A DNA stretch of 64,000 nt, taken from NCBI RefSeq assembly GCF_947500835.1, contig NZ_CANMTQ010000001.1:602721-666720 (forward strand). The letters run 5' to 3'. Shown in pieces: positions 28,237-36,702 of the stretch (positions within the stretch are counted from its first letter, which is position 1; each line of letters begins with the position of its first letter). Under the pieces are notes generated by a model. That model saw nothing but the letters and a program-made list of their open reading frames with translations, was not told the DNA's origin and did not search any database. The stretch comes from an uncultured Halomonas sp. Its GTDB lineage: Bacteria > Pseudomonadota > Gammaproteobacteria > Pseudomonadales > Halomonadaceae. The translations under genes and the position numbers were made by a program.

Positions 28237-29193
28237 TTAGAGTCTGCAGGATTCGATGATATGTCGCGCGGCGCGCTCGTCGGTGACCAACCCTTTCAGC
28301 CACCCCCCCTGGAGTGACGACAGGATGGCGGGGCCCTTGTCGTGTCCACCCGCCAGTGCCACCAGCGATTGATCACCCAATGCCTCCAGAGGAAGGCTGG
28401 TGACCCGTCGCGTGATGGAGCAGTCGATCACCTCACCGGCTTGATTCATGGGCCAGCCCAGTAATTCACCTACGGCCTCAAGAGCCAACAGCTCTTCGAG
28501 TTCCGTCTCGCTGATGAAATGATCCTGAAACAAGGTGGCTCGGCGATCGATGCGTCCGATTCCGATGAACGCCGCCTCGGCTTGCCTGGCCACCTCGGCA
28601 ACCGCCTGAAACAATCGCTGACCCTGCAACGCCTGCTTCTCCTCCACCGAGCCGGCCACCACCGGCGCGGGTAACAGGAAGCGCTCGGCGCCGGTCTTGT
28701 CCGCCAGCACCATGACCCCGTCATAACGATTCGAAGAACCGTCCCGGGCCACATTGCCGACCAGCGACACGAAGCGATGCTGGGGCCGGTCGAGCCGACT
28801 CAGCGCCTCCACCATGGCGCGTATCGCACGACCGGTGCCGAGCGACAGGGTCAGCGGCTCACTGCGATCAAGGTAACGGGCCAGCCGTTCGGCGCCAGCC
28901 ACCGCCAGATAGTGCACATCACTGTCGCTGGCATCGGGGTCGGCGGGCACGACGTCGCAGAAATCCAACCCGAAACGCTGAACAATGGCATCCGACATCA
29001 CCATGCAACTGGCAAGCGGATGGTCGATATGCACTTTGACCAGCCCTTCCTGGCGTGCAAGGGCCAGCAGCCTCTGGACACCGGGACGGGAAACGCCGAG
29101 CTGACTGGCGATCTCATCCTGGGTGCGCCCTCCAACGTAAGAGAGCCAGGCCGCGCGGGCAGCCTGATCCAATTTCAACTCATACTTATCCAC
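28237..29193 (-). CDS. SorC/DeoR-type sugar-binding transcriptional regulator
   Basis: Regulator of 318 residues. An N-terminal helix-turn-helix (QDEIASQLGVSRPGVQRLLALARQEGLV, about residues 25-52) is followed by the SorC-type sugar-phosphate-isomerase-like effector domain (SLGTGRAIRAMVEAL; VSLVGNVARDGS; LAGGHDK). It sits directly upstream of smoE on the same strand with a 121-base gap carrying GATC-type repeats. This is the position of the SmoC regulator in Rhodobacter. It should respond to a polyol or its phosphorylated product; whether it activates or represses cannot be read from sequence. Confidence 0.87.
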   Translation of the reverse strand: MDKYELKLDQAARAAWLSYVGGRTQDEIASQLGVSRPGVQRLLALARQEGLVKVHIDHPLASCMVMSDAIVQRFGLDFCDVVPADPDASDSDVHYLAVAGAERLARYLDRSEPLTLSLGTGRAIRAMVEALSRLDRPQHRFVSLVGNVARDGSSNRYDGVMVLADKTGAERFLLPAPVVAGSVEEKQALQGQRLFQAVAEVARQAEAAFIGIGRIDRRATLFQDHFISETELEELLALEAVGELLGWPMNQAGEVIDCSITRRVTSLPLEALGDQSLVALAGGHDKGPAILSSLQGGWLKGLVTDERAARHIIESCRL

Positions 29194-29217
29194 GTGATTC
29201 CATGCTCCGGCTACCGG

Positions 29218-29559
29218 CTATCCCGCCGGCCAGGAGAAGCGACGACCGCCCATCAGGTGTATATGTATATGATAGACGCTTTGGCCGCCGTGCTCGTTGC
29301 AATTCATCACTATTCGATAGCCGTCGTCGGCGAAGCCGAATTTCCTCGCCAATTGGGCAGCGGTATATTGCAGCCGCCCGATCACGGCCAGATCGTTTTC
29401 CTCGATATCGTTCAGCGTCGAGATATGCTTCTTGGGGATGATCAGCACATGGGTCGGCGCCTGGGGATTGATGTCGTTGAAGGCCAGCACATGCTCGTCT
29501 TCAAAGACCACGTCCGGCTCGATTTCCCGCGCGATCATCTTGCAGAACAGACATTCCAT
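29218..29559 (-). CDS. hinT: HIT-family purine nucleoside phosphoramidase (HinT-like)
   Basis: HIT-domain hydrolase of 113 residues acting on adenosine 5'-phosphoramidates and acyl adenylates. N-terminal CLFCKMIAREI, ALVF-like strand VLAFNDINPQAPTHVLIIPKKH and the catalytic triad HIHIHLMGG near the C-terminus identify it. ATG 29559 follows AAGGAG. A longer frame on the same strand continues into prkB in another phase and is an artefact. It lies 41 bases after prkB and 24 bases ahead of the SorC-type regulator gene, so it could belong to the prkB transcript. Confidence 0.93.
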   Translation of the reverse strand: MECLFCKMIAREIEPDVVFEDEHVLAFNDINPQAPTHVLIIPKKHISTLNDIEENDLAVIGRLQYTAAQLARKFGFADDGYRIVMNCNEHGGQSVYHIHIHLMGGRRFSWPAG

Positions 29560-29600
29560 GAAACACTCCTTGTGTAACGCAATCACTTTTCGGGCAAAAC

Positions 29601-30473
29601 CTAACGAAACCTGCGCTGATCCAACAAGTGTCGCATCACCGGCGCCAGAATCAACTCCATGGCGAGTGACATCCGCGCCCCGGGCACGACCAGGGTATGT
29701 GGCCGGCTCATGAAGGCATCCTGAATCATCGTCAACAGATAGGGGAAGTCCACCGTCGAAGGGTCGCGAAAGCGAATTACCACGAAAGACTCTGCATCCG
29801 TAGGAATATCCTGTACCTCGAAGGGATTGGAGGTATCCACCGTGGGCACACGCTGAAAGTTGATATGGGTGCGAGATAGCTGAGGCTGGATGTAGCGCAC
29901 ATAGTCGTGCATGCGCCCGACGATGGTGTCGATCACCGCTTCCTGGGAATAGCCGCGTAGTTTGGTATCGCGATCGATCTTCTGAATCCATTCCAGATTC
30001 ATGGTTGGCGCAACCCCGACCAGTAGATCGACGTACCGGGCGATGTCGTGCTTGCTGGTGACGAGACCACCGTGGAGGCCTTCATAAAGCAGCAGATCAG
30101 TGCCTCGCGGCAGCGCCTGCCAATCGGTGAAGGTACCAACCTGATGGCCGCCCTCGATCATCTGCTTGTCGTCGGCATGAATGTAATGCCGATAGGTGCC
30201 GCTACCGTGTTCGCCGTACTCCTGAAACAGCGCCTCGAGCCGATCGAGAAGGTTGGCTTCGACGGCAAAGTGCGACAGTTCGTCCTTGCGATCCGGCTCT
30301 TCGCGAAAGATTCGCGTCAGCTCTTCCTTGGTATAGCGATGAAAGGCATCACCGTCGACGAAGGCGGCATGCACGTCCTCCCGGGCGAACATGCGCTCGA
30401 AGGTGCGACGTACCGTGGTGGTACCGGCTCCAGAAGAGCCCGTAACGGCAAGCACTGGATACTCCCGGGACAT
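29601..30473 (-). CDS. prkB: Phosphoribulokinase (proteobacterial PrkB)
   Basis: ATP-dependent kinase of 290 residues matching octameric PRK, which makes ribulose-1,5-bisphosphate from ribulose-5-phosphate. Walker A is TGSSGAGTTTV (residues 11-21); FVDGDAFHRYTKEE (about 38-51), the YEGLHGG lid and the VAPTMNLEWIQKIDRDTKLRGYS block are characteristic. No RuBisCO gene is visible, as for the E. coli PrkB (YhfA) homologue, so Calvin-cycle use is not supported here. Its ATG overlaps the thioesterase stop by one base (TGATG). Confidence 0.93.
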   Translation of the reverse strand: MSREYPVLAVTGSSGAGTTTVRRTFERMFAREDVHAAFVDGDAFHRYTKEELTRIFREEPDRKDELSHFAVEANLLDRLEALFQEYGEHGSGTYRHYIHADDKQMIEGGHQVGTFTDWQALPRGTDLLLYEGLHGGLVTSKHDIARYVDLLVGVAPTMNLEWIQKIDRDTKLRGYSQEAVIDTIVGRMHDYVRYIQPQLSRTHINFQRVPTVDTSNPFEVQDIPTDAESFVVIRFRDPSTVDFPYLLTMIQDAFMSRPHTLVVPGARMSLAMELILAPVMRHLLDQRRFR

Positions 30474-30922
30474 CAGTCGTCTCTCCGCTGCTTCATGGCA
30501 TCCGTCGCCGCATTCAATGCGTCCGGTATCCTTACAGGCTTACCTGACTCGAGATCGAGGATCACCAGATTCAACCGCGCCACGGCGATGGTTCGCTTGT
30601 CCGCGGGGCGCTGCAGGCGCTGGTAGACGCAAAAACCACGTCCTTCGGCCCGGGGAATCGCCGTCTCCACCTCCAGCATATCCGGCCATTTGGCCTCGGC
30701 GCGATATTGGACCGCCAGATCCGCCACTACGCTGGGATAGCCCGCCACATCCCATTCACGAAAACCCAGGGCGACAAACATCTGAGCCCGAGCTTCGTGC
30801 AGCAGCGTGATCAGGGCATCATGCCCCAGGTGGCGGCCGTAGTTCATGTCCCCGATACGTACGGACAGCGGATATCGATGCACGAGATCCGCGTCCGGAA
30901 ACTCAAGCTGCAAACGCTCCAT
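30473..30922 (-). CDS. Hotdog-fold acyl-CoA thioesterase
   Basis: A 149-residue single hotdog-domain protein of the 4-hydroxybenzoyl-CoA thioesterase/YbgC-like group. GDMNYGRHLGHDALITLLHEARAQMF (about residues 24-49) contains the active-site helix, and VVADLAVQYRAEAKWPDMLEVET is the central strand pair. The exact acyl-CoA substrate is unknown. Its TGA shares a base with the prkB start, so the two are translationally coupled. It starts 53 bases downstream of the purD stop and may be in the same transcription unit. Confidence 0.86.
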   Translation of the reverse strand: MERLQLEFPDADLVHRYPLSVRIGDMNYGRHLGHDALITLLHEARAQMFVALGFREWDVAGYPSVVADLAVQYRAEAKWPDMLEVETAIPRAEGRGFCVYQRLQRPADKRTIAVARLNLVILDLESGKPVRIPDALNAATDAMKQRRDD

Positions 30923-30975
30923 GAGGCCCTCCAGTCATTGTTCTTGATGATTATTCTACGTTGCAGGGTGCGCGC

Positions 30976-32259
30976 TCAGCGCCGAGCAATGGCCCGATGC
31001 GCGATATCTCGACGATAAAGCGAGCCTTCCCAGGTAATCGCCGCCACACCCGCATAAGCGAGATCCCGTGCCTGAGAAACGGACTCGCCAAGCGCTGTCA
31101 CGCATACTACACGCCCGCCACTCGTAACGAACCGGCCCTGCTCATCAAGGCGAGTACCCGCATGGAACACCTTGCAGCCAGCGGCTTCAGCAGCATCGAG
31201 GCCGCTGATCGCATCATTCTTGCGATACTCGCCGGGATAACCCGAAGCCGCCATCACCACGCCGACCGCGGGCCGCGAATCCCACTCACCGCTATAGTCC
31301 TCGAGCCGCCCTTCGATTCCGGCCAGACAAAGCTGCACCAGATCGCTCTTCAATCGCATGAGGATCGGCTGCGTTTCAGGATCGCCTAGCCGGCAATTGT
31401 ATTCGATGACCTTGGGCATGCCGCGCTCATCGATCATCAGACCGGCATAAAGAAACCCGGTGTAGGGGCGCCCTTCTTCCGCCATGCCTTTCACGGTGGG
31501 TAGGATCACGTCATCGAGAATGCGCTGATAGACCTCATCGGTAACCACCGGTGCCGGGGAATAGGCCCCCATGCCGCCAGTGTTGGGCCCGCTGTCGCCA
31601 TCACCCACACGCTTGTGATCCTGACTGGTGGCCATGGGCAGTATATGCTCGCCGTCCACCAGGACGATGAAGCTGGCCTCTTCTCCCTCGAGAAACTCTT
31701 CGATCACTACCCGCGCCCCGGCATCGCCGAAAGCGTTGGCTTCGAGCATATCGCGTACCGCCGCGACGGCTTCGGCTTCGGTCATGGCCACCACGACCCC
31801 CTTGCCCGCCGCCAGTCCATCCGCCTTGATCACGATGGGCGCGTCCTGTTCAGCAAGATAATCCAGCGCCGGATCGAGCTCTGTAAAAGTGGCGTAGTGC
31901 GCCGACGGAATATTGTGTCGCGCAAGAAAATCCTTGGTGAAGGATTTGGAGCCTTCTAGCTGTGCCGCCGCCTGAGTAGGCCCGAAAATCTTGAGACCCG
32001 CCAGACGAAAGCGGTCGACAATCCCGGCGACCAAAGGCGCTTCCGGGCCGACGATGGTGAGATCGATGGCATTGGCCCGGACAAAGTTTTCCAGACCGTC
32101 GAGATCGTCCACGGCGATATCGACATTGGTCAAGGCCGGTTCACGCTCGGTGCCGGCATTGCCCGGCGCCACGTACACGCGCTCTGCCTGGGGCGATTGC
32201 GCCGTTTTCCAGGCCAGTGCATGCTCACGACCACCGCCGCCGATGATCAGGACCTTCAT
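30976..32259 (-). CDS. purD: PurD, phosphoribosylamine-glycine ligase
   Basis: GAR synthetase, second step of de novo purine synthesis. The 427-residue ATP-grasp protein begins VLIIGGGGREHALAWK and carries GPEAPLVAGIVD (about residues 75-86), the ATP-binding KADGLAAGKGV (about 144-154), EEFLEGEE and the metal-binding EYNCRLGDPETQ (about 288-299). The length is normal. purH is not adjacent, unlike in E. coli. Its start codon overlaps the phaR stop (ATGA at 32256-32259), so purine synthesis and the PHA regulator share a transcript, which is an unusual pairing. Confidence 0.96.
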   Translation of the reverse strand: MKVLIIGGGGREHALAWKTAQSPQAERVYVAPGNAGTEREPALTNVDIAVDDLDGLENFVRANAIDLTIVGPEAPLVAGIVDRFRLAGLKIFGPTQAAAQLEGSKSFTKDFLARHNIPSAHYATFTELDPALDYLAEQDAPIVIKADGLAAGKGVVVAMTEAEAVAAVRDMLEANAFGDAGARVVIEEFLEGEEASFIVLVDGEHILPMATSQDHKRVGDGDSGPNTGGMGAYSPAPVVTDEVYQRILDDVILPTVKGMAEEGRPYTGFLYAGLMIDERGMPKVIEYNCRLGDPETQPILMRLKSDLVQLCLAGIEGRLEDYSGEWDSRPAVGVVMAASGYPGEYRKNDAISGLDAAEAAGCKVFHAGTRLDEQGRFVTSGGRVVCVTALGESVSQARDLAYAGVAAITWEGSLYRRDIAHRAIARR

Positions 32260-32714
32260 TGCTTGCCCTCGTCATCGTCTTCCTTCTGCTGCGCCTTGGT
32301 GATGGTGTTCTTCCAAAAACGCATGTTGTCCTCGGCCATTTCACGCATCAACTCCATGGGAGAGTTGCGCATGGCCTGCTGCCACTGATCCTGCAGGCGC
32401 TTCTGCTGTTCCAGCATGAGCTGGGTGCCCTGTTCGAGATAACGCGCCAGCGGCAAGGGTCGCGCCATGGCATAGACGCGAATCAGCTGCTGCAGCAGAT
32501 CATTGGAAAAGACTTCGGAGTCACCGTCCGCCTGCTCCTGCTCGATGATGATCGAGAGCAGGATGGTACGCGTCAGATCCTCCCGGGTCTTGGCATCCTC
32601 GACGCGAAACGGCTCCTCCTCGAGAATCAGCCCACGCAGATCCTCAAGAGTGACATAGCGACTCTGCTGAGTGTCATAAAGCCGACGATTGGCATATTTA
32701 CGGATTACACGCAC
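32256..32714 (-). CDS. phaR: PhaR, polyhydroxyalkanoate synthesis repressor
   Basis: A 152-residue DNA-binding repressor whose N-terminal PHB/PHA accumulation regulator domain is immediately recognisable (RVIRKYANRRLYDTQQSRYVTLEDLRGLI). The C-terminus has a glutamine- and methionine-rich helical region (LMLEQQKRLQDQWQQAM) like the segment binding PHA or phasin partners. I chose GTG 32714 because it matches the family start MRVIRKYANRR and follows AAAGGGGG; ATG 32750 would add 12 residues. No phaC or phasin is in the window. The start region faces rsmE divergently. Confidence 0.9.
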   Translation of the reverse strand: MRVIRKYANRRLYDTQQSRYVTLEDLRGLILEEEPFRVEDAKTREDLTRTILLSIIIEQEQADGDSEVFSNDLLQQLIRVYAMARPLPLARYLEQGTQLMLEQQKRLQDQWQQAMRNSPMELMREMAEDNMRFWKNTITKAQQKEDDDEGKQ

Positions 32715-32904
32715 GGCGCCCCCTTTCTTCTTTATAGAATCACATTTCATTTCATAGACTACGCATACTGCTTTTGTGTTGCGCCTCGTTGGTACATTGT
32801 GCATTGCACTATGCTGCTTGCAACTGCCATATTTCCATCGTTCTTGCCATTGACAAGGCGTATGACGCCTAATGCCCTCAAACAACTGACTCATGGAGGC
32901 CGGC

Positions 32905-33618
32905 ATGAACCTGATTCTGCTCGACCTTATGGATATCGACGCCGAGGGTTATGCCTGGGTCCGCGACCCACGTCGAGTGCGTCATCTACGCGAGGTACAG
33001 GGTGCGGAAGCTGGCACCGAACTGACCTTGGGTATCGTCAATGGCGCGATAGGCCGCGGTCGATTGATCAGCCTGGAGGAGCATGGTGCCTGCTTTGATG
33101 TGACAAGGCTTGAAATGCCACCACCTGCACCACTGCCGGTTCACCTGGTATTGGCGTTGCCGCGCCCACGTATGCTGGCGCGCTCGCTGGAACATGTGAC
33201 CGCGCTTGGGGTCAAGCATATCACGCTCCTGCACACCAGCCGTGTCGAGAAGAGCTATTGGCAATCGCCGGAACTTGCACCGCAGAAGATTCATGAACAT
33301 TTGGTGCTGGGCCTGGAGCAGGCCCGGGATACGATACTGCCTAGCGTGGTCCTGGAAAGACGCTTCAAGCCTTTCATCGAGGATAGTTTGCCTGGACTAT
33401 TGCAGGATCGCCGAGGCCTCTTCGCTCACCCCGGCATGCCCAAGGCCTGCCCTCGAGGCCTGACTGAGGAGTGCGTGCTGGTGGTTGGCCCCGAAGGAGG
33501 GTTCATTCCTTATGAAGTGGGATGCTTGATGGAAGCAGGCTGCGAGGGAATTCACATTGGCGAGCGAATCTTGAGAGTCGAAACTGCAGTGACTGCCCTG
33601 CTCGCCAGGCTCTTTTGA
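32905..33618 (+). CDS. rsmE: RsmE, 16S rRNA (uracil-1498-N3)-methyltransferase
   Basis: SPOUT-class methyltransferase of 237 residues that methylates U1498 of 16S rRNA. It has an N-terminal PUA-like domain (RVRHLREVQGAEAGTELTLG) and the knotted SAM site VLVVGPEGGFIPYE (about residues 190-203) with LRVETAVTAL near the C-terminus. ATG 32905 follows a GGAGG Shine-Dalgarno; the four upstream codons (MEAG) are probably not translated. It is monocistronic as far as can be seen. Confidence 0.93.
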   Translation: MNLILLDLMDIDAEGYAWVRDPRRVRHLREVQGAEAGTELTLGIVNGAIGRGRLISLEEHGACFDVTRLEMPPPAPLPVHLVLALPRPRMLARSLEHVTALGVKHITLLHTSRVEKSYWQSPELAPQKIHEHLVLGLEQARDTILPSVVLERRFKPFIEDSLPGLLQDRRGLFAHPGMPKACPRGLTEECVLVVGPEGGFIPYEVGCLMEAGCEGIHIGERILRVETAVTALLARLF

Positions 33619-33700
33619 ACAACCCATTTGAGCGCTTGTTCACGCCCTGGAACATATCGATCTTGGGGCATTGCACCCTGAACTGATGCTAGCCAAGCGC

Positions 33701-34750
33701 TCACTCCTCTCTGCCAAAATTCGCCTGGTAGGCATCGACGAAAGCGTTGCGTAATACCGACACGAAAGCCTGCCAGCCACTGATGTCCTGCTGCTTGAGA
33801 TTGCCGCTGATGTCGATCTGGGTCGCGAGTCGATCCTTGGATTTATTGCGGAATACCCATCCTGCGCCGGCCACCAGGGATTCCCAGGCAGCGTTTAGCA
33901 CCCCTTTTTCGGCATCCTTTTCAAGATCGAGTATATCCACGTTGTTCAATAGCGGCTTGGCATAACCCTGAAGCTGTCCATCCTTGGCATCAAGCTCCAT
34001 GACGAAATCTCCCGAACCGGATTGAAAGTCGAAGTTGCCGTAGGCTTGAGTCAGCTCGTTGAAACGGGTCAGATCCGCTTCGCGGACCCGAAGCTTCATC
34101 GAGAAGTCCTGCATGTCGCCAAGAGGGTCGAGGCTTGCCCGCAGCTCCGTTGCCGCCTGATTGAGCAACAACCCTTGAACATCGACGTCCGCGACCTTGG
34201 CTCCTTCACGGCGATCCGCATTACTCAGGTTGGTGATGGTCGCATCGATCTCGGAAATCTCGAGATCCACCGGAGGTTGCGAACTGAAATTGCGAAAATG
34301 CACGCGGCCCTTGTTGATGGTGATGTGGTTGAGCTCGATAGGCAGCAGATCCTGAACGGTTTTCTGCCAATCAGCCCCCTCCCCGGACTGGCTGTTTTCT
34401 TCCTGAGGTGCATCGACGAAATTGAGCACGGGTTTGAATACCGCAATTTCCGCCACGATCCTGCCTTTCCACAATGCGCTCCAGCTAACGGATAGATCCG
34501 TGGAGTCGATGCTTACGAAGGGCACCGGCACTTCACCGCTGGTCTTGACGATATTCAGCCCATTGATCCCATAGGCCCCGCGCCAGAGATGAATATCCAC
34601 ATCGTCGATGTGGCCTCGATAGTCTCCCATGGCGGCGAGCTGTTCATTGAGATAATCCCGGACCAACCCGGGCAGTGCGGCTCGCAACGCCACGAGCGCC
34701 ACCACCAATACGACAATGGCAACCAGCGGCCAGGTAAATCGTTTTTTCAT
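33701..34750 (-). CDS. AsmA-like DUF748-domain envelope protein
   Basis: A 349-residue protein with one N-terminal membrane anchor (WPLVAIVVLVVALVALRAALPGLV) and a periplasmic beta-rich body (INGLNIVKTSGEVPVPFVSIDSTDLSVSWSALWKGRIVAEIAVFKPVLNFVD) typical of the DUF748/AsmA-like group. This group is related to bridge-like proteins (YhdP, TamB) proposed to move phospholipids between the membranes, but for this short subgroup the role is unproven. It is on the same strand as the MltB-like gene, 83 bases downstream. Confidence 0.78.
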   Translation of the reverse strand: MKKRFTWPLVAIVVLVVALVALRAALPGLVRDYLNEQLAAMGDYRGHIDDVDIHLWRGAYGINGLNIVKTSGEVPVPFVSIDSTDLSVSWSALWKGRIVAEIAVFKPVLNFVDAPQEENSQSGEGADWQKTVQDLLPIELNHITINKGRVHFRNFSSQPPVDLEISEIDATITNLSNADRREGAKVADVDVQGLLLNQAATELRASLDPLGDMQDFSMKLRVREADLTRFNELTQAYGNFDFQSGSGDFVMELDAKDGQLQGYAKPLLNNVDILDLEKDAEKGVLNAAWESLVAGAGWVFRNKSKDRLATQIDISGNLKQQDISGWQAFVSVLRNAFVDAYQANFGREE

Positions 34751-34833
34751 GATTCGAACGTCCCTGATGGATTCATGAACTTCTACAGCGTAGCCGCTGC
34801 CCTTGGCTCAGGGTAGTTCAGTATTTCTAGTCT

Positions 34834-36156
34834 TCATTCCTCGCTGCGTAAACGTTGCAAGAGTCTCAAGGTAGCAAAACCGTCCGGGGTCTTGCCTAGA
34901 TGGCGCTGATACTCCCGAATGCCCTTGCGCGAATTGGGGCCCAGGATGCCATCGGGTTTACCTACCGCCATGCCTCGGGCATTGAGCAGGGCCTGCAGCT
35001 CCTCTACCTGGGTGCGAGACAGGGCCTTCTCCCCTCGTGGCCAATCGCCTTGCACACCCGTTTCCCCGGTAATTCGCTTGGCAAGCAATCCCACCGCCAG
35101 GGCATAGCTGGTGGAGGCGTTGTAGCGCATGATGACTCGGAAATTATGCCCGACCAGAAATGCCGGCCCCTGGGCCCCAGCAGGAGCGATGACCGCGGCG
35201 CTTTCAAGCATCGGCAGGGACGCACCTTTTACCGCTGTCACCCCCTGGGCCGCCCAAGCCTGGCTCGACTGGCGGTTGGCAAGTTCGGTTTGGGCATAGT
35301 CGAAATCCTCTGGCAGGCGCACTTCCAGGCCCCAGGGTTCACCCTTGCGCCACCCTGCCTTTGCCAGATAATTTGCCGTCGAGGCCATGACGTCCGGGAT
35401 GCTGCCCCAGATATCACGTCGCCCGTCGTTGTCGCCATCCTGGGCATAGGCCTCGAAGCTCGAAGGAATGAACTGGGTATGGCCCATGGCGCCAGCCCAG
35501 GAACCGCGCATGTGATCCCGATCGATATCGCCACGCTGCAAGATGCGCAGTGCCGCCATCAGCTCGCTGCGAGCAAAATCAGGGCGGCGTCCGTCATAGC
35601 CCAGGGTAGCCAGGGCATCGATGGTCGAGAAACTGCCGAAGTTGCTACCGTAATTGCTTTCGATACCCCAGATGGCGACGAGTATGCTGCCGGGAACGCC
35701 ATAGCGCTCGCTGGCCGCCTCGATGGCGCGACCATGCTTGTCGAGCTGTGCCTTGCCCTGGGCGACCCTGGCATCAGATACCGCGCTATCGAGATAATCC
35801 CAGACCTGGCGACTGAATTCCGGCTGACTACGATCCAGTTCGATGATCCGTGGTTGCAATTGGATCGCATCGAAAGCGGCGTTCAAGGTGACCTCATTGA
35901 TGCCTTCGGCTCGCGCGTCGCGTTTGAAGTCAGCGATCCATTCCGAGAACTCGACCTTGTTGCTAGAGCTATCATTTCTGGTCGAGGAGTCGCTGGATTT
36001 CTCGCCGGTTTCAGCAGTTGGAGCTGCGTTTTTTTGAGTACTGGCTCTACTACCGGCGTCGACATCGTCAGTAGTATTGGCATGGGTTTGGCAACCGCTC
36101 ATCGAAATTAAAAACGCCAGAGTCACTATAGAAACGCTACTGAAACGATAATGCAT
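34834..36156 (-). CDS. mltB: MltB-type lytic murein transglycosylase with peptidoglycan-binding domain
   Basis: A 440-residue lipoprotein-like enzyme. The signal segment ends MSGC (residues 19-22), a lipobox with an unusual Met at -3. A low-complexity Ser/Thr linker (about 25-67) follows. The SLT_2 catalytic domain has the active Glu in IWGIESNYG (about residue 168) and MGHTQFIPSSFEAYA. A C-terminal peptidoglycan-binding domain is present (ALLNARGMAVGKPDGILGPNSRKGIREYQ). It cleaves MurNAc-GlcNAc bonds to give anhydro-muropeptides, which feed recycling by amgK-murU. MltB of E. coli lacks the PG-binding domain. Confidence 0.88.
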   Translation of the reverse strand: MHYRFSSVSIVTLAFLISMSGCQTHANTTDDVDAGSRASTQKNAAPTAETGEKSSDSSTRNDSSSNKVEFSEWIADFKRDARAEGINEVTLNAAFDAIQLQPRIIELDRSQPEFSRQVWDYLDSAVSDARVAQGKAQLDKHGRAIEAASERYGVPGSILVAIWGIESNYGSNFGSFSTIDALATLGYDGRRPDFARSELMAALRILQRGDIDRDHMRGSWAGAMGHTQFIPSSFEAYAQDGDNDGRRDIWGSIPDVMASTANYLAKAGWRKGEPWGLEVRLPEDFDYAQTELANRQSSQAWAAQGVTAVKGASLPMLESAAVIAPAGAQGPAFLVGHNFRVIMRYNASTSYALAVGLLAKRITGETGVQGDWPRGEKALSRTQVEELQALLNARGMAVGKPDGILGPNSRKGIREYQRHLGKTPDGFATLRLLQRLRSEE

Positions 36157-36234
36157 GAGATGTCCTTACCAGGGGCAAAAGAGGCATTCTCCCCCAGGAC
36201 AGCAATGACGACCAGTGTCTCTAATGCTTTTGCT

Positions 36235-36702
36235 TCATCCCATTATATTAAGACGTACCAATACTGCGAGATGACAAAGAACTACCACAACCGTCAGCAC
36301 GCTACGCAGATTCTGATACCAGCGCGGCAAGCGTTCAATGCTGCTTGCTTGACGCTCATACAAGCGCAGAAAAAGAAAACCGATCATCAGCACGAGAATA
36401 CCGGCAACATAATTGAGCAGAAGCGCTGGCCAGGCCAGCAGACTGGGCACCATGCTCAACACTAGCCGCATGCTGAAGTTCCGAGTATCCGGCGCATCCT
36501 GGCTCATTGCCACTCCCCAGTGGATGCCACCTAGAAACGATAAAATGACCGCGCTATAGAAAATAAACGCCTTGATCGCCAATGCCTGCCACAATAGAGG
36601 CGCCACGAAGACGCATATGGCGCCAACGAGAAAAGGGATCAGCCCAGCGTATCCAAGCCAAAAAGGCAAACGTGGCGTCGGGGAGGGTTTTAGGTTGTTC
36701 AT
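36235..36702 (-). CDS. DUF3429 integral membrane protein
   Basis: A 155-residue protein with five predicted hydrophobic helices and the family pattern WLGYAGLIPFLVGA, followed by FLGGIHWGVAM. DUF3429 members are found in many proteobacteria and have no assigned role. It is on the same strand as the mltB-like gene and lies 78 bases upstream of it, and divergent from the mrp operon. Function unknown. Confidence 0.78.
   Translation of the reverse strand: MNNLKPSPTPRLPFWLGYAGLIPFLVGAICVFVAPLLWQALAIKAFIFYSAVILSFLGGIHWGVAMSQDAPDTRNFSMRLVLSMVPSLLAWPALLLNYVAGILVLMIGFLFLRLYERQASSIERLPRWYQNLRSVLTVVVVLCHLAVLVRLNIMG

Noticed and set aside
29560..29991. N-terminal extension of hinT to 257 residues
   Set aside because: The added part overlaps prkB in another frame; HinT starts at the ATG with AAGGAG at 29559.
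34900..36111. Open frame of 403 codons antisense to the MltB-like gene
   Set aside because: Shadow of a protein with intact catalytic and peptidoglycan-binding motifs.
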